Shown here: positions 1-7,939 of the stretch, one piece after another
How positions within the stretch are numbered: the first letter of the stretch is position 1
Layout: every line of letters begins with the position of its first letter
Assembly (NCBI GenBank): GCA_944324405.1
Contig: CALUWF010000009.1
Span: 1-52,292 of the forward strand
DNA from: Candidatus Gastranaerophilales bacterium
GTDB taxonomy: Bacteria; Cyanobacteriota; Vampirovibrionia; Gastranaerophilales; Gastranaerophilaceae
Direction of reading: 5' to 3'
DNA: 52,292 nucleotides
The notes under the pieces: generated by a model
The model's input: the letters and a program-made list of their open reading frames with translations, nothing else
What the model was told of the DNA's origin: nothing
Database searches by the model: none
Program-made: the position numbers and the translations under genes

Positions 1-226
1 TAACGCGGCAAATCAACTTATTTAATTTTCAAATCCTTGTTAGCTCAGTTGGTGAATTTTCATATATTCTTGTTTCGCTTCACTCAACAAGGGCTAACGC
101 GGCAAATCAACTTATTTAATTTTCAAATCCTTGTTAGCTCAGTTGGTGAATTTTCATATATTCTTGTTTCGTTTCACTCAACAAGGGCTAACGCGGCAAA
201 TCAATTTATTTAATTTTCAAATCCTG
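1..226. repeat. 94-bp tandem repeat at contig edge
   Basis: Two full 94-bp units (1-94 and 95-188) differ at about one base (C/T near 79 and 173). A third partial copy starting at 189 runs about 38 bases and carries one more C/T change. Each unit can fold: CTTGTT near its start pairs with AACAAG near its end, and GTTGGTGAA is nearly complementary to TTCACTCAAC. Each unit also holds a 14-mer, TTAGCTCAGTTGGT, that matches the tRNA D-arm consensus, but no other tRNA part is present. On the minus strand the unit is open for about 17 codons before a stop. The contig probably ends here because the array was not assembled through. Confidence 0.9.
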
Positions 227-363
227 CTAATCATTTGCAGCAACTCGAACATGCAAAAACCATGAGCCAGTAAAATTATAATACCAATTCAAGCTCACAA
301 GTCAATATAAATATTTATTTTTAATCTTCTTTATGCTAATATATTTCAAACAAAGGAGGTTTT
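227..363 (+). promoter_or_regulatory. leader with strong ribosome binding site
   Basis: Non-coding AT-rich leader between the repeat array and the first gene. It ends in AAAGGAGG, spaced about 5 bases from the ATG at 364, a near-perfect Shine-Dalgarno. I could not assign a confident -35/-10 pair. Nothing else is recognisable in this stretch. Confidence 0.5.
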
Positions 364-726
364 ATGAAAATTAACAGTATATCGGGCAATGCTTTTGGAT
401 CAAAAGTAAAAGTTATTGACAATTTTTATCGCAATCCCGCAGACTGCCTCAACAATGGAGATGCATCAGTTTTAAAAAGAGCTCTCAGAAAATTGGAACA
501 AAATGAGCGTGATGATACCGTAAAAGTTTTCATGTTAGATGATGATATAGGAATTAAGGTAGAAACAGAAATTAAAGGTGTACGCTACGAAGGCAGGAGC
601 ATAGTACCTACTTTTTACAAAGATTTAAAAATCGAAGATATAAACGAAGCGTACGCAACTGCTTTTAGAGAAGCCGAAAGCAGGCAAACGCGCGCAAAAA
701 AAGGGCGTCTTGATGAATTTGTATAG
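364..726 (+). CDS. hypothetical protein, 120 aa
   Basis: I do not recognise this family. The product is soluble-looking, charged, and has no signal peptide or membrane segment. It begins MKINSISGNAFGS, reminiscent of the short N-terminal NxxFG-type segment in two other lineage-type proteins in this window (the pair after 38472). The middle (about residues 45-85) looks like alternating strands, and the C-terminus is helical and basic (QTRAKKGR). The start is fixed by the strong Shine-Dalgarno just upstream. It is convergent with the following dehydrogenase, with the two stop codons directly abutting and no space for a terminator between them. Function unknown. Confidence 0.7.
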   Translation: MKINSISGNAFGSKVKVIDNFYRNPADCLNNGDASVLKRALRKLEQNERDDTVKVFMLDDDIGIKVETEIKGVRYEGRSIVPTFYKDLKIEDINEAYATAFREAESRQTRAKKGRLDEFV

Positions 727-1764
727 CTAATTTTCCAATAAAACCTTTATTGCCTCGCCGTTTTGGTGCATTTCAAGCGCACGTTTTGCATATTTCATCG
801 GCAGCGTTTTTGTTATTAATTTTTCAACATCAACCTGCCCGCTTGAAATAAGCTCCAGCGCCTGCCTGAAGTATTTCGGCGTATGGTGGAACACGCTTAT
901 AATATTAACTTCATCATAATGCAATCTGCGCGTGTCAATGTTGACGCTTGTTCCGGATGAACAGCCGCCAAAAAGATGTACTATACCCCCTCGGCGCACA
1001 AGTGCAAACATTCTCTCCCAAATCTCGGGCAAACCTACGCACTCAATAGCCACATCAAGCCCCCTGCCTTCTTCCGTCATTGTCATAATAAGGTCTTTGG
1101 GGTCGGGATATTTTTTTAAATCAATAACTTCATCAGCCTGCGCAAACTCACGCGCCATTTTTAATTTCAGCGGATTTCTGCCCATGGCTATTACCTTTGC
1201 GCCCTTTAACTTTGCAAGGCGCGCGAACATAAGCCCTATTGGACCAATGCCCACTATTCCGACCGTGTCGCCCTTTTGAATAGGTGTCCTTGCAATGCCG
1301 TGCACCACATTTGCAAGAGGCTCGCAAAAAACAGCCCTTCTAAACGATACATCATCAGGTATTATCAAAAGATTTTTTTCGACAATCCTTCTTGGGATGG
1401 TTATATACTGCGCATACGCCCCGTTTAACAGGTTCAAATTCTCGCACAAATTTTCTTCTCCGCGCCTGCAAAAGAAGCACTCCCCGCATGGGGCGGAGTT
1501 TGCGGCAACAACCCTGTCGCCGACTTTAAAATTTTCAACCCCTTCGCCTAACTGTACAATAGTTCCCGCAAATTCATGCCCGAAACCCGAGGGTGTTTTT
1601 TTAATTAATACGGGGTGTCCGCGCCTTAAGGTTTTAACATCCGTCCCGCAGGTCAGAGCAGCCTCGACTTTAACCAGAACTTCGCCCTCATCAGGCATTT
1701 TAACACTGACTTCCTCATAGCGTATGTCTTTTGGACCGTAATATCTTATAGCTTTCATTTTCAT
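727..1764 (-). CDS. zinc-dependent medium-chain alcohol/polyol dehydrogenase
   Basis: Member of the zinc MDR family (threonine/sorbitol/alcohol dehydrogenase type), oxidising an alcohol or polyol with NAD(P). Visible parts are the catalytic zinc ligand Cys39 (CGTD), His63-Glu64 of the GHE motif, the structural zinc lobe Cys93/96/99/107, and the Rossmann motif GIGPIG near residue 172. Length (345 aa) is normal. Its ATG overlaps the TGA of the upstream dehydrogenase gene (ATGA), so the two paralogues are co-translated. Two in-frame ATGs (MKMK) make the start uncertain by two codons. The substrate cannot be read from sequence. Two different MDR enzymes in one operon suggest consecutive or alternative oxidation of related sugars or alcohols. 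Confidence 0.85.
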   Translation of the reverse strand: MKMKAIRYYGPKDIRYEEVSVKMPDEGEVLVKVEAALTCGTDVKTLRRGHPVLIKKTPSGFGHEFAGTIVQLGEGVENFKVGDRVVAANSAPCGECFFCRRGEENLCENLNLLNGAYAQYITIPRRIVEKNLLIIPDDVSFRRAVFCEPLANVVHGIARTPIQKGDTVGIVGIGPIGLMFARLAKLKGAKVIAMGRNPLKLKMAREFAQADEVIDLKKYPDPKDLIMTMTEEGRGLDVAIECVGLPEIWERMFALVRRGGIVHLFGGCSSGTSVNIDTRRLHYDEVNIISVFHHTPKYFRQALELISSGQVDVEKLITKTLPMKYAKRALEMHQNGEAIKVLLEN

Positions 1765-2735
1765 ATTTTTATATACGCCTTAAAAATCTTTCCGCAAATA
1801 CTATCTTCAATCGCGCGCGGCAAATTGTCAAGCGAATAAATCGTTGTAGTATCGCTGACATTGACCTTTTTATTGCACAAAAAATCGTAAGATATCTTAT
1901 AATCCTCAACAGAGGGCGAATAGCTTGCTATTACGCTTAATTCGCGATAATAGATATCATTATTCCTGTATCCCGAATCATTTTCAACGGAAGAAAAAAC
2001 TATTATCTTTCCGCCGTTCCTTACATACTCAAGTGCCGTGTCAATTGCTTTTGATGAGCCGGATGTCATAAAAATGCAGTCATAGCTGTCTTTTTTAAAT
2101 TCAACGCCGTATTTTTTTGCAAAGTCTGTTCTGCCTTTGTTTATATCATAGCCAAAAGCCTTTACACCAAAGGCTTTTAGAGCCTCAGCCGTAATTAAGC
2201 CGATTGAGCCGAGCCCTATTACAAGAGAATTTGATTTTGAATTATCAGAGTCAAGCGTATAGCCCGCGCGCCTTATTGCCCGAATAACGCACGCCAGGGG
2301 CTCAAGGTATGCAATTTCCTGATATTCAAGATTTTTTGGAACGCTGTATACCGTATATTTAAGGTGATTTTCGTCTACTTTTATAAATTCCGAAAATCCG
2401 CACGGCTCAATGTTTGATTTTTTAAACGTTTCACACATGGAATACGCGCCAATCCTGCAATAATCACAGTTAAAACAGGGGTAATGATGCCCGAGCGCTA
2501 CTATGTCGCCTTTTTTAAAATCCGTATCCGTATTAATCTCAACAATTTGCCCCACGACCTCATGCCCGAGCTTTATACTGCTTTCGTCTTTTGGTGTTGC
2601 GTGTTTTATTTTTACGATATCCGAGCCGCAAAGCCCGCAGCCAAAGACTTTTATTATCGCCCCTTTTGAATTGAGCCGGGGTTTTTCGACATCTGTAATT
2701 ACAACTTTTGAATTTATTAATTTTGCGCTTTTCAT
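1761..2735 (-). CDS. zinc-dependent medium-chain dehydrogenase, second copy
   Basis: Second zinc MDR dehydrogenase of the operon, clearly diverged from its neighbour. It keeps the catalytic Cys36 (GLCGSD), His58-Glu59 (GHE), the four-cysteine structural zinc lobe Cys87/90/93/101, and a Rossmann motif GLGSIG. At 324 aa it is about 20 residues shorter than the companion. The first ATG lies 7 bp after the stop of the 56-aa prepilin-like gene, and the end overlaps the next dehydrogenase by 4 bp, so all three minus-strand genes probably share one transcript starting near 2913. Substrate unknown. A redox enzyme in the sorbitol/galactitol-phosphate dehydrogenase neighbourhood is the best description. 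Confidence 0.82.
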   Translation of the reverse strand: MKSAKLINSKVVITDVEKPRLNSKGAIIKVFGCGLCGSDIVKIKHATPKDESSIKLGHEVVGQIVEINTDTDFKKGDIVALGHHYPCFNCDYCRIGAYSMCETFKKSNIEPCGFSEFIKVDENHLKYTVYSVPKNLEYQEIAYLEPLACVIRAIRRAGYTLDSDNSKSNSLVIGLGSIGLITAEALKAFGVKAFGYDINKGRTDFAKKYGVEFKKDSYDCIFMTSGSSKAIDTALEYVRNGGKIIVFSSVENDSGYRNNDIYYRELSVIASYSPSVEDYKISYDFLCNKKVNVSDTTTIYSLDNLPRAIEDSICGKIFKAYIKI

Positions 2736-2742
2736 TATTCAC

Positions 2743-2913
2743 CTACGGAGTCATCGGCGGCACAACAACGGTATTTGAGCCCTGCTCGCTTACCCCGAAA
2801 GTCGCCTGCTGCTCAATGCCTCTCATTTTAAAGCTGCTTAGAAAAATACTTATAAACATTAGCACAAAAGCTACGATTAAAGTAAATTCAATAATAGATT
2901 GAGCTTGTTTCAT
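2743..2913 (-). CDS. 56-aa TadE/Flp-pilin-like membrane microprotein
   Basis: Short ORF beginning MKQAQSIIEFTLIVAF. A Gln-Ser-Ile-Ile-Glu-Phe stretch runs directly into one hydrophobic helix (about residues 7-28), followed by a 28-residue hydrophilic tail ending in VVVPPMTP. The QS-(I/V)-(I/V)-E-(F/Y) start of a hydrophobic helix is the hallmark of TadE-like pseudopilins and Flp pilins, where the conserved Glu is at position 5 of the mature helix. The ATG sits 6 nt after a TATAAT box, with no Shine-Dalgarno. The gene is 7 bp upstream of the dehydrogenase pair. It may be a minor pilin-like protein, possibly assembled by the PilB/PilC machine at the far end of this contig. No prepilin peptidase Gly is obvious before the helix, so processing is uncertain. 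Confidence 0.65.
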   Translation of the reverse strand: MKQAQSIIEFTLIVAFVLMFISIFLSSFKMRGIEQQATFGVSEQGSNTVVVPPMTP

Positions 2914-2927
2914 ACTTGAATTATACT
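2899..2927. promoter_or_regulatory. divergent promoter with overlapping -10 boxes
   Basis: Plus strand: -35 TTGAGC (2899-2904), 17-bp spacer, -10 TATACT (2922-2927), then 6 nt to the ATG at 2934. Minus strand: -10 TATAAT (2925-2920), then 6 nt to the ATG at 2913. The minus -35 is weak (TTCATT, 2948-2943). The two -10 boxes share bases 2922-2925, so a single symmetric AT-rich element is predicted to fire both ways. Both transcripts would begin at or next to their start codons. Confidence 0.65.
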
Positions 2928-2933
2928 ACAATT

Positions 2934-4046
2934 ATGCACGACAATGAAGTAAAACAAAATATTTTTAAATGCTCCCGCTGCGGGCTTTGCCAGGGGGTCT
3001 GCCCTGTTTTTGAAGAAATTAAAAACGAAAACTCAACGGCGCGCGGCAAGCTTATGCAAATTTGGGGGCTGAAAAATGGCGATTTAAAATTAAACCGAAA
3101 AATTTTACAAAGTCTTGATTTATGCTTAAACTGTGAAAAATGTAAGCTTAACTGCCCCTCAGGAGTAGATACGACAGGCGTTTTTTGCAGTGAGAAAAAA
3201 CTGGGCACTTTTGGAAAAATTATAACAAGCGATTTTGTTTTTAAGCTTAAAATGTCAGCTCTTAAAGCTTTTTCGCTTCTAAAGAAAAAACCGAAATACG
3301 CCAAAAACTCAAAAATTCTCTATTTTGAAGGCTGCATTGCAAAAGAATTAAAAAACAAATTTGAAATAAAAGGGGTAAAAATTCAAAACGGGAATTTCTT
3401 GTGCTGCGCGCTTCCCTACCTTACCAAGGGAAGATTGGATATTTATGAAAAATACGCACGCTACAATGAAAAAATAATAGAAAGCGCAGACCTTGTTGTT
3501 TTTGACTGTGCCACCTGTTTAAGCGCAGTTAAAAATTATCCTTTTAAAAACCCGAAAAACAAGGAAAAACTCGTTTTCTACACTGATTTTTATAAAAAAT
3601 TTAATCTGCAAAGCAAAGAAAATCTAAAAGTAACTTTTCATATGCCATGCCACCTTGAAAGTGCGGGCAAAAGCCTTGGCGAAATTGAGGAAATACTTTC
3701 GTCAATAAAAAATGTAAATTACGTAAGACTTAACAATCCTCAGGCCTGCTGCGGATTTGGCGGAGATTTTTTCATTCGCCACCCTAAAATTGCCTTCTCG
3801 CTTTCCCTAAAAAAAGGTCTGGATATAATTAAAAGCAACGCTGATATTGCCCTGACCTCTTGTCCTACCTGTCTTTGGAGCCTTAATTTTTCACTTTTTA
3901 TGTGTAAATTGCTCTACAGGTACAAAAAAATACCAAAAGTGCTTAATATGGCTGAATTTTTAAACAGATGCGAAATAATTGCCAAAAATCAGCAGCCGTC
4001 AATAATAAAGGCGTCAAAAGAAGAAAAAGAACTAGTCAAGGTGTAG
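2934..4046 (+). CDS. GlcF/LutA-like (Fe-S)-binding oxidoreductase subunit
   Basis: Resembles the iron-sulfur subunit of glycolate or lactate oxidases and HdrD-type proteins, which pass electrons from a flavoprotein partner. There are two [4Fe-4S] motifs in the N-terminus (Cys13/16/19/23-Pro and Cys64/67/70/74-Pro). Then come two CCG-type cysteine-rich halves, the first carrying CC near FLCCALPY and the second carrying ACCGFGGDF followed by TSCPTC. The ATG is preferred over an upstream in-frame TTG at 2916 because a TATACT box would lie inside that extension. No FAD-binding GlcD/GlcE-type partner is adjacent, so the electron donor is unknown. The gene ends 15 bp inside the convergent membrane-protein gene. 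Confidence 0.82.
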   Translation: MHDNEVKQNIFKCSRCGLCQGVCPVFEEIKNENSTARGKLMQIWGLKNGDLKLNRKILQSLDLCLNCEKCKLNCPSGVDTTGVFCSEKKLGTFGKIITSDFVFKLKMSALKAFSLLKKKPKYAKNSKILYFEGCIAKELKNKFEIKGVKIQNGNFLCCALPYLTKGRLDIYEKYARYNEKIIESADLVVFDCATCLSAVKNYPFKNPKNKEKLVFYTDFYKKFNLQSKENLKVTFHMPCHLESAGKSLGEIEEILSSIKNVNYVRLNNPQACCGFGGDFFIRHPKIAFSLSLKKGLDIIKSNADIALTSCPTCLWSLNFSLFMCKLLYRYKKIPKVLNMAEFLNRCEIIAKNQQPSIIKASKEEKELVKV

Positions 4047-5033
4047 ATAGGTGTGCATAATCCAGACAATTTTGTCAAAATGATTTATGATACACACAAC
4101 CACAAGCGAAACAACAAGCCCGATTAGCGCTTTTGTAAAGTCTTTTGCAACGTGTTTATAAACTTTTTTCTGCGTTTCAAACCTTAATCTGTTATACATT
4201 GCAATTTCTCTGCCGGCTAAAAGTCCCAAAAACACCCAGGTAGTAGACATCGGGATATTATTTACGTTTTGAAAATAAAGAAGAATAGAGGCATAAGTTA
4301 TATCTATTATAGTTGCAGATCGCACATCCTGGGTATTCGTTTTTAATTTCACGATATTTTGAATTTCCCCGCCTCTTTTATACACGACCCAGGCTAAAAA
4401 TGTTGCAAATATACACAGCGTTGTAAACATCTGAGCAAAATCAAGCTTTCTTGGCAGATAAACATATAGATTTGCCGCATCCTGCATAAGCCACATTGAC
4501 CATAAATAAGCAGTTGCGCTCCACTTTGCCGCATACCACCATTTGGATATCTTTTTATCTTTTGTATATAAAAATCTTTTTTCAAGCGGGCGTGAAATTA
4601 TAAAATATAAAACTATTGAAATGCTAAATGCCAAAATATAACCTATGAAAGATTTTGTAAGCATAAGGCTTATAACAGTGCCGGAAGAAAAAATGCTTAA
4701 TATTAAAAAAGCCGTTGCAACAGGGATACCTTTTTTTGTTAAATATATAAGAATAACGGGCGGAAGGACATGCCACCAGTAAAATTGCCCCGCAAAAGGA
4801 ATTCTGTCCAGCCTGCCAAAAGCCATATCGCCGTCATTAAAATACCAGCCGCAAAAGAAAGTTATGACAAGCACGGTTGTTGCAAAAAGCCATATTATCC
4901 ATGCCGGCTTTTCTCTTGTTGTGCTTAAAAATGTACCGAGTGTCTGAATAACATCATTTGAAACGCACGAGTATAGAGAGAGGCAAAAGCCCAGTATCAT
5001 ATAGATTTCATTAAGTGAGATTATATTTGTCAT
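4032..5033 (-). CDS. polytopic membrane protein, PiT phosphate-transporter-like
   Basis: Integral membrane protein of 333 aa with about eight or nine hydrophobic segments. It carries two short stretches that resemble the duplicated signature of PiT-type sodium/phosphate symporters: SNDVIQTLGTFLS near residue 25, and NIPMSTTWVFLGLLAG in the second half (PiT proteins have NDxxNxxGT and VSTTHxxxG). The match is partial and the central part is unlike classical PiT proteins, so transport of phosphate is an inference; a related solute is possible. The start ATG has a weak upstream GGTGA. Monocistronic, and divergent from adhE across a 221-bp gap holding the adhE promoter. Confidence 0.55.
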   Translation of the reverse strand: MTNIISLNEIYMILGFCLSLYSCVSNDVIQTLGTFLSTTREKPAWIIWLFATTVLVITFFCGWYFNDGDMAFGRLDRIPFAGQFYWWHVLPPVILIYLTKKGIPVATAFLILSIFSSGTVISLMLTKSFIGYILAFSISIVLYFIISRPLEKRFLYTKDKKISKWWYAAKWSATAYLWSMWLMQDAANLYVYLPRKLDFAQMFTTLCIFATFLAWVVYKRGGEIQNIVKLKTNTQDVRSATIIDITYASILLYFQNVNNIPMSTTWVFLGLLAGREIAMYNRLRFETQKKVYKHVAKDFTKALIGLVVSLVVVCIINHFDKIVWIMHTYLHLD

Positions 5034-5118
5034 ACTTCACCAAGATTATTTTATCAAAAAAGTTATTAAAACCAATATTAAGTTTATATAAATTTTTCCT
5101 AATGTGTAGAAAATACAC

Positions 5119-5147
5119 TTGCATTTTGAATTTTTTTGTTTTAAAAT
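5119..5147 (+). promoter_or_regulatory. adhE promoter
   Basis: -35 TTGCAT (5119-5124), exactly 17 bp, -10 TAAAAT (5142-5147). The predicted transcript start is near 5154, inside the Rex-type operator, leaving a leader of about 100 nt that ends in TAAGGAG before the ATG at 5255. Confidence 0.7.
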
Positions 5148-5151
5148 TTTA

Positions 5152-5169
5152 TTGTGAAATAAATCACGA
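5152..5169 (+). promoter_or_regulatory. Rex operator overlapping adhE transcription start
   Basis: TTGTGA, six bases, TCACGA: 11 of 12 defined positions match the Rex consensus TTGTGA-N6-TCACAA. It begins 4 bp after the -10 box, so bound Rex would block initiation and NADH would relieve it. The rex gene follows adhE, supporting the assignment. A CRP/FNR-type regulator would recognise a similar TGTGA-N6-TCAC pattern, but no such gene is in the window. Confidence 0.75.
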
Positions 5170-5254
5170 ATAAAAATCGGAGACAAAAGTGTTTTTTAAA
5201 TTTATTTCAAATAAAAGACAAACTCAAAAAGAGCTATGTAATAAGGAGAACAAA

Positions 5255-7891
5255 ATGACACAAGAAAACATGGAACTCGAAAAGGTTCAAAACGAAGAAC
5301 CTCGTCGGCCGGTTACAAGCGCTGAAGATTTAGACCAGGTTATCGAAAGGGCAAAGGCTGCACAGAGAATTTTTGCAACCTACAGCCAGGAACAGGTCGA
5401 TAAAATCTTTAGAGCCGCAGCACTTGCCGCAAACAAAGCAAGAATTCCTCTTGCTAAAATGGCGCATGAAGAATCAGGCATGGGTATTGTTGAAGATAAA
5501 GTTATTAAAAACCACTTTGCTTCGGAATACATCTACCACAAATACAAAGATTCCAAAACTTGCGGTATTATTGAAGAAGACAAAGTTAACGGCATTAAAA
5601 AAGTTGCAGAACCTATCGGTGTTTTAGCAGGTATCGTACCTACCACAAACCCTACTTCTACAGCTATTTTTAAATCATTAATCGCTCTTAAAACAAGAAA
5701 CGCTATTGTTTTCTCACCCCACCCGAGAGCTAAAAAAGCAACAATTAAAGCCGCTCAAATAGTTTTGGATGCAGCAGTTGCAGCAGGTGCCCCCAGAGAT
5801 ATTATCGGCTGGGTAGACGAACCTTCGGTTGAATTATCCAACCAATTGATGCACCACCCGAAAATTGATATGATTTTAGCAACAGGCGGCCCGGGCATGG
5901 TTAAAGCCGCATATTCATCAGGCAAACCCGCACTTGGCGTAGGCCCCGGCAACACTCCCGCTATCATTGATGAAACAGCCAATATTAAAATGGCGGTTTC
6001 TTCCATTCTTTTGTCAAAAACATTTGATAACGGCGTTGTTTGCGCGTCTGAACAGGCAGTTATTGCAATAGACAGCGTTTATGAAGAAATTAAAAACGAA
6101 TTTATGTACAGAGGTGCATACTTCTGTAATGAAGAACAAAAACAGGCACTGAGAAACACGATGTTCCCCGAAGGCAGATTAAACGCTGCAATCGTCGGTC
6201 AAAGCGCTCATAAAATTGCTCAGATGGCGGGTTTTGAAGTTCCCGAAGATGCAAAAGTTTTAATCGGTGAAGTCAGCGACTACTCAATGGATGAACCTTT
6301 TGCGCATGAAAAATTGTCACCCGTGCTTGCAATGTACAGAGCCTGCGATTTTGATGACGCGGTAAACATCGCATTCACACTTGTTGATGCAGGCGGCGCA
6401 GGTCACACATCCGTTTTATACACCGATGAAAGAAAAAGAGAAAGAATTGACAAATTCGCAAAAACCCTGCACACAGGCAGAATTCTAATCAACTCGCCCG
6501 CTTCTCAAGGTGCAATCGGCGACATTTACAACTTCAGACTAGACCCGACACTTACAATCGGCTGCGGTTCATGGGGCGGCAACGCAGTAAGCGAAAACGT
6601 TGGTATTAAACACTTATTAAACTACAAAACAGTAGCCGAAAGGAGAGAAAACATGCTATGGTTTAAAGTTCCGCCGAAAGTATACTTCAAACGCGGCGCA
6701 ACCGATTTGGCACTTCGTGAATTAAAAGGCAGACAAAGAGCATTTATCGTTACGGACAGATACTTATTCGACTCAGGCACTGTTTACAACGTTACAAAAG
6801 TGTTGGAAGAAATCGGCGTAGATTTCCAAATCTTCTTTGATGTTAAACCCGACCCGACACTATCTACAATCAACGAAGCTATGCAGATGGTTAACGTATA
6901 CAAACCGGATGTAATAATAGCGCTTGGCGGCGGCTCGCCGATTGACGCGGCTAAAGTTATCTGGTTAATGTATGAACAGCCCGAAACAGTATTTGATGAT
7001 GTTGCAATGAGATTTATGGATATCAGAAAGAGAATTTGCGACCTTCCGGATCTTGGCAAAAAAGCCACAATGGTTGCAATTCCGACAACATCAGGTACGG
7101 GTTCCGAAGTTACACCGTTTGCGGTTATCACGGATGACAAAACCCACATCAAATATCCTCTTGCAGATTACGCACTAACACCCGATATGGCAATTATCGA
7201 CCCGAATTTCGTAGATTCTATGCCTAAAGGTCTTTGCGCCGCATCAGGTATCGATGCACTGAGCCACGCACTGGAAGCTTACGCAAGCTCAATGGCAACA
7301 AACTTCACAAACTCACCCGCCCTTGAAGCTGCTAAGTTAATATTCAGATACTTACCGCGTTCATACAAAAACGGCAAAGATGACCCGATTGCAAGAGAAA
7401 AAATCCACTATGCATCAGCTCTTGCAGGTATGGCATTTGCTAACGCATTCCTCGGTGTATGCCACTCAATGGCTCACAAACTGGGTGCAGCATTTAACAT
7501 TCCTCACGGTATTGCAAACGCAATGCTCTTAAATCAGGTAATTCGTTTCAACTCTAACGACTGCCCGAGAAAACAAGCAGCATTCCCGCAGTACAAATTC
7601 CCCAATGCCAAAGCTAAATATGCGCAAGTTGCAGATAACTTGGGACTTGGCGGAAACAGCGATGATGAAAAAGTTGAACTGCTGTTAAATGCGGTAACAA
7701 ACCTCAAGAAAGAACTTGATATACCGCTTTCAATAAGAGAATTAGGTGTCAGCGAAGATGAGTTCTATGCTAAATTAGACGAACTTGTTGAACTTGCATT
7801 TGACGACCAATGTACAGGTGCAAACCCTGCATATCCTCTTATGAAAGAAATCAGAGAAATGTACATCAAAGCCTACAACGGCGAAGTGTAG
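5255..7891 (+). CDS. adhE: bifunctional acetaldehyde-CoA/alcohol dehydrogenase AdhE
   Basis: Converts acetyl-CoA to acetaldehyde and then ethanol, regenerating two NAD+ in fermentation. The N-terminal half is an aldehyde dehydrogenase with the catalytic Cys in GVVCASEQ (about residue 263). The C-terminal half is an iron alcohol dehydrogenase with GGGSPIDAAK and the metal-binding run ending in IPHGIANA. Length 878 aa matches the family. An upstream in-frame GTG at 5189 would add 22 residues, but the ATG at 5255 has a good TAAGGAG and gives the normal AdhE N-terminus. Expected to form spirosome filaments, as AdhE does in other bacteria. Controlled by a Rex-type site over its start and ended by a strong hairpin before rex. 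Confidence 0.97.
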   Translation: MTQENMELEKVQNEEPRRPVTSAEDLDQVIERAKAAQRIFATYSQEQVDKIFRAAALAANKARIPLAKMAHEESGMGIVEDKVIKNHFASEYIYHKYKDSKTCGIIEEDKVNGIKKVAEPIGVLAGIVPTTNPTSTAIFKSLIALKTRNAIVFSPHPRAKKATIKAAQIVLDAAVAAGAPRDIIGWVDEPSVELSNQLMHHPKIDMILATGGPGMVKAAYSSGKPALGVGPGNTPAIIDETANIKMAVSSILLSKTFDNGVVCASEQAVIAIDSVYEEIKNEFMYRGAYFCNEEQKQALRNTMFPEGRLNAAIVGQSAHKIAQMAGFEVPEDAKVLIGEVSDYSMDEPFAHEKLSPVLAMYRACDFDDAVNIAFTLVDAGGAGHTSVLYTDERKRERIDKFAKTLHTGRILINSPASQGAIGDIYNFRLDPTLTIGCGSWGGNAVSENVGIKHLLNYKTVAERRENMLWFKVPPKVYFKRGATDLALRELKGRQRAFIVTDRYLFDSGTVYNVTKVLEEIGVDFQIFFDVKPDPTLSTINEAMQMVNVYKPDVIIALGGGSPIDAAKVIWLMYEQPETVFDDVAMRFMDIRKRICDLPDLGKKATMVAIPTTSGTGSEVTPFAVITDDKTHIKYPLADYALTPDMAIIDPNFVDSMPKGLCAASGIDALSHALEAYASSMATNFTNSPALEAAKLIFRYLPRSYKNGKDDPIAREKIHYASALAGMAFANAFLGVCHSMAHKLGAAFNIPHGIANAMLLNQVIRFNSNDCPRKQAAFPQYKFPNAKAKYAQVADNLGLGGNSDDEKVELLLNAVTNLKKELDIPLSIRELGVSEDEFYAKLDELVELAFDDQCTGANPAYPLMKEIREMYIKAYNGEV

Positions 7892-7899
7892 TAAAACTT

Positions 7900-7933
7900 A
7901 TACCGGATGGCAATATGCCATCCGGTATTTTTT
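7900..7933 (+). terminator. intrinsic terminator after adhE
   Basis: Perfect 13-bp stem (7900-7912 with 7916-7928), 3-nt loop, then a T run (7928-7933). It lies between the adhE stop and the rex ATG only a few bases later, so rex must rely on read-through, processing or an internal promoter. Confidence 0.9.
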
Positions 7934-7939
7934 AAAATT

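Noticed and set aside
39-55. tRNA gene suggested by the D-arm string TTAGCTCAGTTGGT (also in the second repeat unit)
   Set aside because: No acceptor stem, anticodon arm or T-arm can be folded around it; the string sits in a 94-bp repeat.
1-226. CRISPR array
   Set aside because: Units are contiguous 94-bp near-identical repeats with no unique spacers, and no cas gene is present.
5189-5254. Longer AdhE starting at a GTG
   Set aside because: The region between the promoter/Rex site and the ATG with TAAGGAG looks like untranslated leader, and the extra residues are not AdhE-like.
7907-7939. Longer Rex starting at an ATG at 7907
   Set aside because: That ATG lies inside the adhE terminator hairpin, and the added residues are not part of Rex.
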